From Streptomyces sp. NBC_00102 (GTDB lineage: Bacteria; Actinomycetota; Actinomycetes; Streptomycetales; Streptomycetaceae), in NCBI RefSeq assembly GCF_026343115.1, contig NZ_JAPEMC010000001.1, forward strand, positions 2,604,001-2,668,000: a stretch of DNA of 64,000 nt, given 5' to 3'. Both the position numbers and the translations under genes were made by a program. The notes below the pieces were generated by a model. It was not told the DNA's origin and made no database searches. It saw nothing but the letters and a program-made list of their open reading frames with translations. This document shows positions 12,898 through 21,554 of this stretch, one piece after another (position 1 is the first letter of the stretch; each line of letters begins with the position of its first letter).

Positions 12898-14216
12898 CGG
12901 TCGACGCCTCCCATCACGGGGTCGATGGACGCGACGGCGACGATGACGTCGGCCACCTGGCCGCCCTCGCACATCGCCGCCATGGCCTGGAGGTTGGTGA
13001 AGGACGGGTCGCGGAAGTGGACCCGGTAGGGGCGGGTGCCGCCGTCGGAGACGACGTGCACGCCGAGTTCGCCCTTGGGCGACTCGACCGCGATGTACGC
13101 CTGCCCGGCGGGGACCCGGAACCCCTCGGTCACCAGCTTGAAGTGGTGGATCAGGGCCTCCATGGAGGTGCCCATGATCTTCTTGATGTGTTCGAGCGAG
13201 TTGCCGAGTCCGTCCGGTCCGAGCGCGAGCTGCGCGGGCCAGGCGATCTTCTTGTCGGCGACCATGACCGGGCCGGGTGCCAGCCGGTCCAGGCACTGCT
13301 CGACGATCCGCAGCGACTGGCGCATCTCTTCCAGGCGGATGAGGAAGCGGCCGTAGGAGTCGCAGGTGTCGGCGGTCGGCACGTCGAACTCGTAGTTCTC
13401 GTAGCCGCAGTACGGGTCGGTCTTGCGCAGGTCGTGCGGGAGTCCGGCGGAGCGCAGGACCGGGCCGGTGGCGCCGAGCGCGACGCAGCCGGTGAGGTCG
13501 AGGTAGCCGACGTCCTCCATGCGCGCCTTGAAGATCGGGTTGCCGGTGGCGAGCTTGTCGTACTCCGGCAGGTTCCGCTTCATGGTGGTGATGAAGGAGC
13601 GGATCTGGTCGATCGCGCCGGGGGGCAGGTCCTGGGCGAGTCCGCCGGGGCGGACGAACGCGTGGTTCATCCGGAGCCCGGTGATCAGCTCGAAGAGGTC
13701 CAGGATCAGTTCACGGTCGCGGAACCCGTAGATCATGATGGTGGTCGAGCCGAGCTCCATGCCGCCGGTGGCGATGCACACCAGGTGCGAGGAGATCCGG
13801 TTCAGTTCCATCAGCAGCACACGGAGCACGCTGGCGCGGTCGGGGATCTGGTCCTCGATGCCGAGGAGCTTCTCGACGCCGAGGCAGTACGCCGTCTCGT
13901 TGAAGAACGGCGTCAGGTAGTCCATGCGCGTGACGAACGTGGTGCCCTGGGTCCAGTTCCGGAATTCGAGGTTCTTCTCGATGCCGGTGTGGAGGTAGCC
14001 GATGCCGCAGCGGGCCTCGGTGACGGTCTCGCCGTCGATCTCCAGGATCAGCCGCAGCACTCCGTGCGTGGACGGGTGCTGCGGCCCCATGTTGACGATG
14101 ATGCGTTCGTCGTCGGACTTCACGGCCGCCTCGACGACCTCGTCCCAGTCGCCGCCGGTGACTGTATATACAGTCCCCTCGGTCGTGTCGCGGGGCGTTG
14201 CGTGGGAAGTGGTCAT
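12894..14216 (-). CDS. nuoD: NADH-quinone oxidoreductase subunit D (49-kDa)
   Basis: A 440-residue quinone-site subunit derived from the large subunit of NiFe hydrogenase. The N-terminal hallmark [20 protein letters not shown] carries the quinone-headgroup histidine region, followed by [12 protein letters not shown] and the C-terminal [13 protein letters not shown]. The ATG at 14216 shares its A with the last base of the nuoC stop. Length and motifs are typical. Confidence 0.97.
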   Translation of the reverse strand: MTTSHATPRDTTEGTVYTVTGGDWDEVVEAAVKSDDERIIVNMGPQHPSTHGVLRLILEIDGETVTEARCGIGYLHTGIEKNLEFRNWTQGTTFVTRMDYLTPFFNETAYCLGVEKLLGIEDQIPDRASVLRVLLMELNRISSHLVCIATGGMELGSTTIMIYGFRDRELILDLFELITGLRMNHAFVRPGGLAQDLPPGAIDQIRSFITTMKRNLPEYDKLATGNPIFKARMEDVGYLDLTGCVALGATGPVLRSAGLPHDLRKTDPYCGYENYEFDVPTADTCDSYGRFLIRLEEMRQSLRIVEQCLDRLAPGPVMVADKKIAWPAQLALGPDGLGNSLEHIKKIMGTSMEALIHHFKLVTEGFRVPAGQAYIAVESPKGELGVHVVSDGGTRPYRVHFRDPSFTNLQAMAAMCEGGQVADVIVAVASIDPVMGGVDR

Positions 14217-15088
14217 CAGGAGTACGACCTCCGCTGGTCCGGAGCCGGGATCTGGGCGCCCTTGTACTCGACGGCGATGCCGCCGAGCGGATAGTCCTTG
14301 CGCTGCGGGAAGCCCTGCCAGTCGTCCGGCATCATGATCCGGGTGAGCGCGGGGTGCCCGTCGAAGACGAGCCCGAAGAAGTCGTACGCCTCGCGCTCGT
14401 GCCAGTCGTTGGTCGGGTAGACCGCGACCAGCGACGGGACGTGCGGGTCGCTGTCGGGCGCGGACACCTCCAGCCGGATCAGCCGGCCGTGGGTGAGGGA
14501 CCGCAGGTGGTACACGGCGTGCAGCTCGCGGCCCTGGTCGCCGAGGAAGTGGACCCCGCTGACGCCGGTGCAGAGCTCGAAGCGGAGCGCCGGGTCGTCG
14601 CGCAGGGTGCGGGCCACGGTCACCAGGTGCTCGCGCGCGATGTGGAAGGTCAGCTCGCCACGGTCGACCACGGTCCGCTCGATGGCGTTCTCGGGTACGA
14701 GCCCCTGCTCGTCCAGGGCGCCTTCGAGCTCGTCGGCCACCTCGTCGAACCAGCCGCCGTACGGGCGGGCGCTCGCGTGCGGCAGCCGTACCGTCCGGAC
14801 GAGTCCGCCGTAACCGGAGGTGTCGCCGCCGTTGTTGGCGCCGAACATCCCCTTCCGTACGCGGATGACCTCGCCGCCGTCGCCCCGGGGGGCGGGAAGG
14901 GCGCTGCCGTTGGCGCCGTTGGCCGCATCGGCGTTCTGGCCGTGGGTGCCGTTCTGGCCGTTCGCGTTCTGGCCGTTCGCGCCGTTTTGGCCGTTCGCGC
15001 CGTTTTGGCCGTTCGCGCCGTTTTGGCCGTTCGCGCCGTTTTGGCCTTCGGCGGCGGCGCCGTTGCCGCCGCTGGGGTTGTCGCTCAC
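14216..15088 (-). CDS. nuoC: NADH-quinone oxidoreductase subunit C (30-kDa) with repetitive N-terminal linker
   Basis: A 290-residue peripheral-arm subunit that docks on NuoD. The C-terminal core shows the family block [18 protein letters not shown] followed by [19 protein letters not shown]. The GTG start at 15088 overlaps the nuoB stop (GTGA). The N-terminal 65 or so residues are low complexity: near-perfect copies of the hexapeptide QNGANG, encoded by an 18-bp tandem repeat. Copy number could change by slippage without breaking the frame. Confidence 0.95.
   Translation of the reverse strand: MSDNPSGGNGAAAEGQNGANGQNGANGQNGANGQNGANGQNANGQNGTHGQNADAANGANGSALPAPRGDGGEVIRVRKGMFGANNGGDTSGYGGLVRTVRLPHASARPYGGWFDEVADELEGALDEQGLVPENAIERTVVDRGELTFHIAREHLVTVARTLRDDPALRFELCTGVSGVHFLGDQGRELHAVYHLRSLTHGRLIRLEVSAPDSDPHVPSLVAVYPTNDWHEREAYDFFGLVFDGHPALTRIMMPDDWQGFPQRKDYPLGGIAVEYKGAQIPAPDQRRSYS
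14938..15052 (-). repeat. 18-bp coding tandem repeat inside nuoC
   Basis: Three perfect 18-bp units start at 14981, 14999 and 15017, with degenerate copies on both sides. They encode repeated QNGANG in the NuoC N-terminal linker. Because 18 is a multiple of 3, expansion or contraction would keep the gene in frame. Confidence 0.9.
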
Positions 15089-15639
15089 CGGAGGAGCCCC
15101 TTCATCTCGATCAGGGGGAGCGCCTTGAGGGCCGCCTCCTCCGCCTCGCGGGCGGCTTCCTCCGCGTTGACCCCGAGCTTGGAGCCCTGGATCTTCTGGT
15201 GGAGCTTGAGGATGGCGTCCATCAGCATCTCGGGACGCGGCGGGCACCCCGGCAAATAGATATCGACGGGGACGATGTGGTCAACACCCTGAACAATGGC
15301 GTAATTGTTGAACATACCGCCCGATGAAGCGCAAACCCCCATGGAAATTACCCACTTGGGATTCGGCATCTGGTCGTAGACCTGCCGCAGCACGGGCGCC
15401 ATCTTCTGACTGACCCGCCCGGCGACGATCATCAGGTCCGCCTGACGCGGCGACCCCCGGAAGACCTCCATCCCGAAGCGGGCGAGGTCGTACCGCCCGG
15501 CTCCGGTCGTCATCATCTCGATGGCGCAACAGGCGAGACCGAAGGTGGCGGGGAAGACCGAGGACTTCCGTACCCATCCGGCGGCCTGCTCGACAGTGGT
15601 CAGTACGAAGCCACTTGGCAGTTTCTCTTCGAGTCCCAT
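15085..15639 (-). CDS. nuoB: NADH-quinone oxidoreductase subunit B (cluster N2)
   Basis: A 184-residue PSST-type subunit holding terminal cluster N2 next to the quinone site. Cysteine ligands are seen in [11 protein letters not shown], the [13 protein letters not shown] block and LPGCPPRPE. The ATG at 15639 follows a GAGGGG ribosome site; the C-terminus is an Ala/Glu-rich helix ([14 protein letters not shown]). It is coupled to nuoC by a GTGA overlap and separated from nuoA by 15 bases. Confidence 0.97.
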   Translation of the reverse strand: MGLEEKLPSGFVLTTVEQAAGWVRKSSVFPATFGLACCAIEMMTTGAGRYDLARFGMEVFRGSPRQADLMIVAGRVSQKMAPVLRQVYDQMPNPKWVISMGVCASSGGMFNNYAIVQGVDHIVPVDIYLPGCPPRPEMLMDAILKLHQKIQGSKLGVNAEEAAREAEEAALKALPLIEMKGLLR

Positions 15640-15654
15640 GTACCCCTCAGCCCC

Positions 15655-16014
15655 TCAGTCCCATTCCAGGCCGCCGCGCCGCCACACGTACGCGTAGGCG
15701 ACGAAGACGGTGAGCACGAAGAGCAACATCTCCACGAGCCCGAACATCCCCAGGGCGTCGAAGGTGACGGCCCAGGGATAGAGGAAGACGATCTCGATGT
15801 CGAAGACGATGAAGAGCATCGCCGTCAGGTAGTACTTGATGGGGAAGCGACCGCCACCGGCGGGAGTCGGAGTGGGTTCGATGCCGCACTCGTACGCTTC
15901 GAGCTTTGCCCGGTTGTAGCGCTTGGGGCCGATAAGCGTGGCCATGACCACGGAGAAGATCGCAAACCCTGCCCCGAGGGCGCCGAGCACGAGGATGGGC
16001 GCGTAGGCATTCAC
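15655..16014 (-). CDS. nuoA: NADH-quinone oxidoreductase subunit A
   Basis: A 119-residue subunit with three transmembrane helices and first gene of the operon. The signature LEAYECGIEPTPTPAGGGRF is the loop bearing the conserved cysteine next to the quinone cavity, and FIVFDIEIVFLYPWAV is the second helix. I chose GTG at 16014 (V-N-A-Y-A-P) because GGAAGGAG lies just upstream; an in-frame ATG at 16128 would add 38 residues not seen in the family. Confidence 0.95.
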   Translation of the reverse strand: MNAYAPILVLGALGAGFAIFSVVMATLIGPKRYNRAKLEAYECGIEPTPTPAGGGRFPIKYYLTAMLFIVFDIEIVFLYPWAVTFDALGMFGLVEMLLFVLTVFVAYAYVWRRGGLEWD

Positions 16015-16094
16015 GCTCCTCGCTCCTTCCAGTCGTCCTTGACCGTTGGACCGCATCGGGCGGCCGGCTCCCCGCCTCACCAAGATCCTGCACA

Positions 16095-16110
16095 TGTGAG
16101 GCAGTTCACA
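16095..16110 (-). promoter_or_regulatory. Candidate Rex operator (ROP) upstream of nuoA
   Basis: On the minus strand this reads TGTGAACTGCCTCACA, an inverted repeat TGTGA-N6-TCACA with a complete TGTGAAC left half like the actinobacterial Rex consensus. It lies 81-96 bases upstream of nuoA. A possible -10 element (TAGTAT, 16132-16127) just upstream would place the operator in the first transcribed bases, a position expected to block transcription. Rex senses the NADH/NAD+ ratio and is known to control nuo in Streptomyces; its binding here is inferred. Confidence 0.55.
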
Positions 16111-16811
16111 AGCCCGACTGCCCCGCATACTATGCCCGCCATCCTGTGATCTGCGACACGGGGTACACCAACGCCTTTGTGATCTCCGCCACCTGACGAA
16201 CGATCATGAAGTCGGATGAGCGGAGATGTTCACACGAGAAGCGGCCAAGTGATCACGAGTGGTGACATTCGAAGGTGTTACCGCTGGTCAACGCGCTGGC
16301 GCACTATCAACCAAAGCCCGTTACGCGCAAATTGGCGATGGACGGACACGGGTGATATAGGGATGCGCCGGATGGGGAGCCACTCGGACGAGGGACTGCG
16401 CGGAACGATGTGGACATCACCCCCCATGGGCGAACTTCCGGGCACATGGGGCGCGGAGAGCCGGCACCCGGGCGACGGGCCGGACACCGGAGCGACCGGT
16501 CGGGCGCCCGCCGGGCGACGGTCGGACGAGTCTGTGAACGGAGGCACGAGCGCGGGGGTGATCTCCGGGCGGCCGTCGGGCGGCCGTCAGGCGACCTTCG
16601 GGCGACCTTCGGGCGACCTTCGAGCAGCCTTCGAGCGATCTCCGGACGGGTGCGCACCGGACACGCGGCGAGCATCGGCCCACAGGGGCGGCCCGTGCGG
16701 AACTCGTACGGGCGGCTCACACGGAAGATGCGCCTGGAGGGCACATAAGGGCGAGCTCGGAGCAGACGCCGAGGACGCGCGCGCGGTTGCCCTTCACAGG
16801 TGGTGCACACC

Positions 16812-16825
16812 GTGACCTGCGTCAC
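16812..16825. promoter_or_regulatory. CRP-like palindrome GTGACCTGCGTCAC
   Basis: This matches the Streptomyces Crp pattern GTG-N6-GNCAC exactly and lies about 240 bases upstream of the NlpC/P60 start. Streptomyces Crp is reported to control germination and cell-wall hydrolase genes, so the downstream hydrolase is the likely target. Distance to the real transcription start is unknown. Confidence 0.45.
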
Positions 16826-17063
16826 GTCGGACCTGCCCAGAATCAAGCGGGCTTGGCCACCGGCGTGAACAGATGGTAAGCGGCGGGCAATTCGGGCGTA
16901 TTGCCAAAACCCCGTGATCACGGCGTTATGCACGCGTGTCCAATTTGCCCGTTACGGGGTCAATAAAGGTTCCACGCAAGCGGATTCTCATATTCCGGAC
17001 GTAACTGTGGCGCAACACACGTTTCTTGATGGGAGCCCTACAGCCCTGATAGCGCTAGTACTC

Positions 17064-17909
17064 ATGTCCCACACCGCTCACATACCCAGCCACCGGAAGC
17101 CCCGTCAGCGTTCGTCCAGGACGACGCTCCGGGCCGGAGTTGCCGGTGGCGTGCTCAGCACCATCGCGGTCGCAGGCGCAGCCGGCCCCGCGCAGGCCGA
17201 GCCGGTGACCCAGACCATCGAGATGCCCACCATCACGGCCGGGCTCTCCACCGCCGTCGCCGCCTCCGTACAGGCCACGCAGCAGGTCGCCGCCGACCTC
17301 GAGACGCGTGCGTCCGAGGACGCCGCGGCCGAGAGCGCTTCGAAGGCCGCCGCCAAGGCCAAGGCCGAGGCGGTCCGCAAGGCCGAGGCCAAGAAGAAGG
17401 CCGAGGCGGCCGCGAAGGCGGAGGCCGAGGCCAAGGCGGAGGCCGCCGAGCGCGCCTCCCGCAGCGCCGCGCGCACCACGCTCAGCTCCTCCTCCGGCTC
17501 GTCCACCACCGCGACGACCCTCTCCGCCACCTCGTCGTCCTCGTCGAGCGTCTCGGGCTCCGCCGCCGCGGTGGTCGCCTTCGCCAAGGCGCAGGTCGGC
17601 GACGCGTACGTCTCCGGCGGCACCGGCCCGAACTCGTGGGACTGCTCGGGCCTGGTCCAGGCCGCGTACGCCTCGGTCGGCGTCAGCCTGCCGCGCGTCT
17701 CCCAGGACCAGTCGGTGGCCGGTACGCAGGTTTCGCTGAGCAACCTCCAGCCCGGCGACATCCTCTACTGGGGCAGCGCGGGCAGCGCGTACCACGTGGC
17801 GATCTACGTGGGCGACGGCCAGTTCGTCGGCGCGCAGAACTCCAGCACCGGCACGGTCCAGCGCGACCTCTCCTACGACCAGCCGACGGGCGCGGTCCGG
17901 GTTCTCTGA
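17064..17909 (+). CDS. Secreted NlpC/P60 peptidoglycan hydrolase
   Basis: A 281-residue exported cell-wall endopeptidase. The start at 17064 (M-S-H-T-A-H) gives a signal peptide: Arg/Lys-rich n-region, hydrophobic core VAGGVLSTIAVAGAAGP, cleavage near AQA-EP. Residues about 60-150 form an Ala/Lys/Glu-rich coiled coil, then a Ser/Thr linker. The C-terminal 115 residues are the NlpC/P60 domain, with nucleophile Cys in WDCSGLVQAAY and catalytic His in YHVAIYVGDG. It probably cuts peptide stems during growth or germination. A strong terminator follows at 18048-18088. Confidence 0.92.
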   Translation: MSHTAHIPSHRKPRQRSSRTTLRAGVAGGVLSTIAVAGAAGPAQAEPVTQTIEMPTITAGLSTAVAASVQATQQVAADLETRASEDAAAESASKAAAKAKAEAVRKAEAKKKAEAAAKAEAEAKAEAAERASRSAARTTLSSSSGSSTTATTLSATSSSSSSVSGSAAAVVAFAKAQVGDAYVSGGTGPNSWDCSGLVQAAYASVGVSLPRVSQDQSVAGTQVSLSNLQPGDILYWGSAGSAYHVAIYVGDGQFVGAQNSSTGTVQRDLSYDQPTGAVRVL

Positions 17910-18047
17910 TCGATCGGCACCGACCGGCGCGTCCGACGGCCGACGCTTCGCGTTGAGCCCGGACTCGCCGTGCCGACTGGCTCGGGCTGAGTGCGTTCAC
18001 TGATTCACAAGCTCGCTCACGTCGGCGCGTCGTCGAGCCGAGCACGG

Positions 18048-18088
18048 CCAAGGGCCGCCCCTCCCCGCTCGGGAGGGGCGGCCCTTGG
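18048..18088. terminator. Strong 18-bp hairpin terminator
   Basis: Perfect 18-bp stem (arms 18048-18065 and 18071-18088) with loop CGCTC, 140 bases after the NlpC/P60 stop. It lacks a U tract, as is common in Streptomyces, and would insulate the CRISPR leader from read-through. Confidence 0.75.
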
Positions 18089-18345
18089 TGCGTTGGGGCC
18101 TTGACGTGTTGGGACCCTGCTGTGGTGGGCGGCGGTGGCGTGGAGGCGGATCTGCGGAGACTGCCGCGATGCAGGTGGCCGCTGGATACGCTCGGGGAGC
18201 GCGGGGCGAAGCGGCCCCTTCTACGGCGAGGTGACGGACCGCTAGGTAAGCCCGAAACCAAGGAGGCAGAATGCACCAAATGCCGGACTCGGTGAAGTTG
18301 GCCTCCAGAGGCCTCCGCGCTTTGTAACGCCGCAGGTCAGGAAGA
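18089..18345 (+). promoter_or_regulatory. Probable CRISPR leader region with a mini-ORF
   Basis: This is the unique sequence directly upstream of the first perfect repeat, on the side expected for a type I-E-like leader given repeat orientation. The trailer end of the array is the degenerate one, which supports this polarity. It contains an 18-codon frame at 18271-18327 (starting M-H-Q-M-P-D-S-V) preceded by a near-ideal AAGGAGG ribosome site 4 bases upstream. No cas gene or recognisable cas remnant is seen here. Confidence 0.5.
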
Positions 18346-20016
18346 GTGCTCCCCGCGCGTGCGGGGATGGTCCCCAGGCTTTCCGGTCGTCGTAGTACCC
18401 CCTGCAGTGCTCCCCGCGCGTGCGGGGATGGTCCCTGGCCGACGACGAAGTTGAAGACCTGGGCCCGGGTGCTCCCCGCGCGTGCGGGGATGGTCCCGCG
18501 TGCCCGGCGGCGCACTCCAGCTTCACGTCGTGCTCCCCGCGCGTGCGGGGATGGTCCCTCGGCGCACTCCACCTCGTCATCGCCGGAACCGTGCTCCCCG
18601 CGCGTGCGGGGATGGTCCCCGGTTCGAGGAGATCGCTGCGTTGGCGCAGGTGTGCTCCCCGCGCGTGCGGGGATGGTCCCCTCACCCCGCTTGAGGAGCT
18701 TCCCGCGGTGCTGTGCTCCCCGCGCGTGCGGGGATGGTCCCCACGTCCTCCTCATCGAGCGCGGCTGGGACCCGTGCTCCCCGCGCGTGCGGGGATGGTC
18801 CCGAAGGGTTCCGGGCGTTCCTCGCCGACGAGTTGTGCTCCCCGCGCGTGCGGGGATGGTCCCCGGCAGGTTCCCGTGACACCATGGCGATGTCGGTGCT
18901 CCCCGCGCGTGCGGGGATGGTCCCGTTCCGGGCCCGGCGAACGGAACGCGCAGCTAGTGCTCCCCGCGCGTGCGGGGATGGTCCCGAATGCGCCCCCGGC
19001 ACGTGCCGGGGGCGCACGTGCTCCCCGCGCGTGCGGGGATGGTCCTGAGTCACGGGAAACCCCTTGTTCCTGGCCTCCGTGCTCCCCGCGCGTGCGGGGA
19101 TGGTCCCCGGCGGGGCCGCCGGTCCTGGTGCCGGTGCACGTGCTCCCCGCGCGTGCGGGGATGGTCCAGGGCGGGCACGGCCGCGACGCCCACGGCGATG
19201 GTGCTCCCCGCGCGTGCGGGGATGGTCCCGGCTGCGGCCTGTTGGGCGGGGGCGGCCGCGAGTGCTCCCCGCGCGTGCGGGGATGGTCCCAAGGTCGGCA
19301 GCACTACCCGTATTCGTACACGGTGCTCCCCGCGCGTGCGGGGATGGTCCCCCCTCGCCGACCAGCAGCGCCCCGGGCACTCCGTGCTCCCCGCGCGTGC
19401 GGGGATGGTCCCCGGGGTCGCTGGACAGGTACCGGGGGTCAGTCGTGCTCCCCGCGCGTGCGGGGATGGTCCCAGGGCGTCGTCGTCGAAGAGGTCGGAC
19501 AGCGCGTGCTCCCCGCGCGTGCGGGGATGGTCCCCGCGGAATTGCTCGGACGGTGCTCATGATCACGTGCTCCCCGCGCGTGCGGGGATGGTCCCTCGCC
19601 GCGGTCGCCGTCATCGCCTCGGCCGACGTGCTCCCCGCGCGTGCGGGGATGGTCCCCAGTGGTCCGAGGTAGTTGGGCGTGAAAGCTCGTGCTCCCCGCG
19701 CGTGCGGGGATGGTCCCACGGTTCCCCTTCCGGGGGGTTGGCGGGGCGGGTGCTCCCCGCGCGTGCGGGGATGGTCCCGACTTCGTCAACCACGTCGGCA
19801 TCGTCGCCTCGTGCTCCCCGCGCGTGCGGGGATGGTCCCCAGGTGACGAGGGAGCCGCCGTACGCCGGGTGGTGCTCCCCGCGCGTGCGGGGATGGTCCC
19901 GCCTGGCGCGAGGTGGTGCCGTCGATCTCGCGGTGCTGCCCGCGCGTGCGGGGATGGTCCCCACAGCTGGACCGACCAAGAGCTGATCTTCGAGTGCTCC
20001 CCCCCCCCCCCCCCCC
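18346..20016 (+). CRISPR. CRISPR array, leader-side segment (27 intact repeats plus a split 28th)
   Basis: The 29-bp repeat starts GTGCTCCCCGCGCG and ends TGCGGGGATGGTCCC, with an internal palindrome CCCCGC/GCGGGG. It closely resembles type I-E repeats. Repeats begin at 18346, 18407, 18469, 18530, 18591, 18652, 18713, 18774, 18835, 18896, 18957, 19018, 19079, 19140, 19201, 19262, 19323, 19384, 19445, 19506, 19567, 19628, 19689, 19750, 19811, 19872 and 19933. Spacers are 32 bp, except the second (33). Last-base variants occur at 19018 (T) and 19140 (A); 19933 has one internal change. Repeat 28 starts at 19994 and dissolves into an 18-C run (19999-20016) at the IS110 junction. Confidence 0.97.
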
Positions 20017-20275
20017 GTTATGTTTTTCGCGGTCCTGCAACGGGGCCGCTGGCCTCCGGGCCCGGCATGACTGTGTCCCCCTGTCGAAGGCATGACCTGG
20101 GGGGTGGTGTCACCGGGTCCGGGGGTGTTCGTCGGAGCCGCTGATCAGAGGTCCGGCCACCGTCCGGTCCGGCGCAATGCCGGACAGTTCGCGGGCGGCA
20201 GGTCTGCATAACGTGGATGCGCGAGCACGACACCCGAGCCGAGGCCGGCACCGTCAACACCCCCGGAAGGGTGCG
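20017..20275 (+). ncRNA. Candidate bridge-RNA region of the IS110 element
   Basis: Non-coding left end of the element before the transposase ATG. In IS110-group elements this position encodes the bridge RNA that pairs with target and donor DNA. Inverted repeats are visible, for example GTCCGGC/GCCGGAC at 20167-20173 and 20179-20185. A 10-mer GCGCGAGCAC (20219-20228) resembles the complement of the CRISPR repeat with its central G run skipped. The presence of an RNA is inferred from element architecture only. Confidence 0.35.
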
Positions 20276-21493
20276 ATGTTCGAGATTCAAGACGTGGGCG
20301 TGTTCCTCGGCCTGGACGTCGGCAAGTCCGCCCACCACGGGCACGGGCTCACCCCGGCCGGGAAGAAGGTCTTCGACAAGCCGCTGCCCAACAGCGAGCC
20401 GAAGCTGCGGGCCGTGTTCGACAAACTGTCCGCGAAGTTCACCACCGTGCTGGTCATCGTGGACCAGCCCGCCTCCATCGGCGCCCTGCCCCTGGCCGTC
20501 GCCCGCGACGCCGGCTGCAAGGTCGCCTACCTGCCCGGCCTGGCGATGCGACGGATCGCCGACCTCTACCCCGGCGAGGCCAAGACCGACGCCAAGGACG
20601 CCGCCGTCATCGCCGACGCCGCGCGAACCATGCCACACACCCTGCGCTCGCTGGAACTGACCGACGAGATCACCGCCGAGCTGACCGTCCTGACCGGCTT
20701 CGACCAGGACCTGGCTGCCGAGGCCACCCGCACCAGCAACCGGATACGCGGCCTGCTCACCCAGTTCCACCCGTCGCTGGAACGCGTCCTCGGCCCCCGC
20801 CTGGACCACCGGGCCGTCACCTGGCTCCTGGAGCGCTACGGCTCCCCGGCCGCCCTGCGCAAAGCCGGCCGACGCCGCCTCGTCGAGCTGATCCGGCCCA
20901 AGGCCCCCCGCATGGCCGCACGGCTGATCGACGACGTCTTCGACGCCCTGGACGAACAGACCGTGATCGTTCCCGGCACCGGCACCCTCGACATCGTGGT
21001 CCCGTCCCTGGCCCGCTCGCTCGCTGCTGTCCACGAACAGCGCCGGGCCCTGGAAGCCCAGATCAACACCCTGCTGGAAGCCCACCCTCTTTCCCAGGTC
21101 CTGACCTCGATGCCCGGCATCGGCGTCAGGACCGCCGCAGTCCTGCTGACCACCGTCGGCGACGGCACCAACTTCCCCACCGCCGCCCACCTCGCCTCCT
21201 ACGCCGGCCTCGCCCCGACCACCCGACAGTCCGGAACCTCGATCCACGGCGAACACGCACCACGCGGCGGAAACCGGCAGCTCAAACGCGCAATGTTCCT
21301 CTCCGCCTTCGCCTGCATGAACGCCGACCCCGCATCCCGGACCTACTACGACAAACAGCGAGCCCGCGGCAAAACCCACACCCAAGCCCTCCTCCGCCTC
21401 GCCCGCCAACGCATCAGCGTCCTGTTCGCCATGCTCCGCGACGGCACCTTCTACGAATCCCGGACACCGACAGACATCGAACTCGCCGCATAA
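20276..21493 (+). CDS. IS110-family transposase (DEDD-Tnp / Transposase_20)
   Basis: A 405-residue RNA-guided-type recombinase. The N-terminal RuvC-like DEDD domain shows GLDVGKSAHHG and the later acidic pair in KTDAKDAAVIAD. The C-terminal Transposase_20 domain shows LTSMPGIGVRTAAVLL, LASYAGLAPTTRQSGTS and GNRQLKRAMFLSAF, the region holding the catalytic serine. I chose ATG at 20276 (M-F-E-I-Q-D) after GGAAGGG; an upstream in-frame ATG at 20177 adds an Arg/His-rich segment unlike the family. The gene appears intact. Confidence 0.93.
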   Translation: MFEIQDVGVFLGLDVGKSAHHGHGLTPAGKKVFDKPLPNSEPKLRAVFDKLSAKFTTVLVIVDQPASIGALPLAVARDAGCKVAYLPGLAMRRIADLYPGEAKTDAKDAAVIADAARTMPHTLRSLELTDEITAELTVLTGFDQDLAAEATRTSNRIRGLLTQFHPSLERVLGPRLDHRAVTWLLERYGSPAALRKAGRRRLVELIRPKAPRMAARLIDDVFDALDEQTVIVPGTGTLDIVVPSLARSLAAVHEQRRALEAQINTLLEAHPLSQVLTSMPGIGVRTAAVLLTTVGDGTNFPTAAHLASYAGLAPTTRQSGTSIHGEHAPRGGNRQLKRAMFLSAFACMNADPASRTYYDKQRARGKTHTQALLRLARQRISVLFAMLRDGTFYESRTPTDIELAA

Positions 21494-21554
21494 CCCCACC
21501 ATTCCGAACCACCCCAAAACCGACAGGGATGCCTTGACGAACGACATAGAGGCA

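Larger units (their letters stand above)
16015..17063. other. 1-kb intergenic region between nuoA and the NlpC/P60 gene
   Basis: No convincing gene. Open frames here lack ribosome sites and protein-like composition. It holds the nuo promoter region (Rex-like site 16095-16110), a degenerate tandem run of CGACCTTCGGG-like units at about 16560-16640, a CRP-like palindrome at 16812-16825, and a short palindrome CCGTGATCACGG at 16912-16923. The 100 bases before 17064 are relatively AT-rich and probably hold the hydrolase promoter. Confidence 0.6.
20017..21554 (+). mobile_element. IS110-family insertion sequence inside a CRISPR repeat
   Basis: An element of about 1.54 kb with one transposase gene, a long non-coding left end (about 260 bp) and a short right end (about 60 bp), as in the IS110 group. 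No terminal inverted repeats are evident, also typical. Left of it the repeat begins GTGCTCCCC and runs into 18 C; right of it 10 C lead into GGCGTGCGGGGATGGTCCC, the rest of the same repeat missing one C. The exact ends are ambiguous because both junctions are C runs. Confidence 0.88.

Noticed and set aside
16216..16815. 199-codon plus-strand frame between nuoA and the hydrolase
   Set aside because: Gly/Arg-rich composition, degenerate tandem repeats and no ribosome site point to non-coding DNA.
16850..17063. c-di-AMP (ydaO) riboswitch before the NlpC/P60 gene
   Set aside because: Streptomyces cell-wall hydrolase genes often have one, but the conserved core blocks of that riboswitch are not recognisable here.
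18101..18295. Possible cas2 remnant upstream of the array
   Set aside because: No Cas2 motif or length is recognisable; the frame is Arg-rich and lacks a ribosome site.
18346..19986. Long open frames full of PRACGDGP and PARAGM repeats in the CRISPR array
   Set aside because: They are translations of the CRISPR repeat and do not encode protein.
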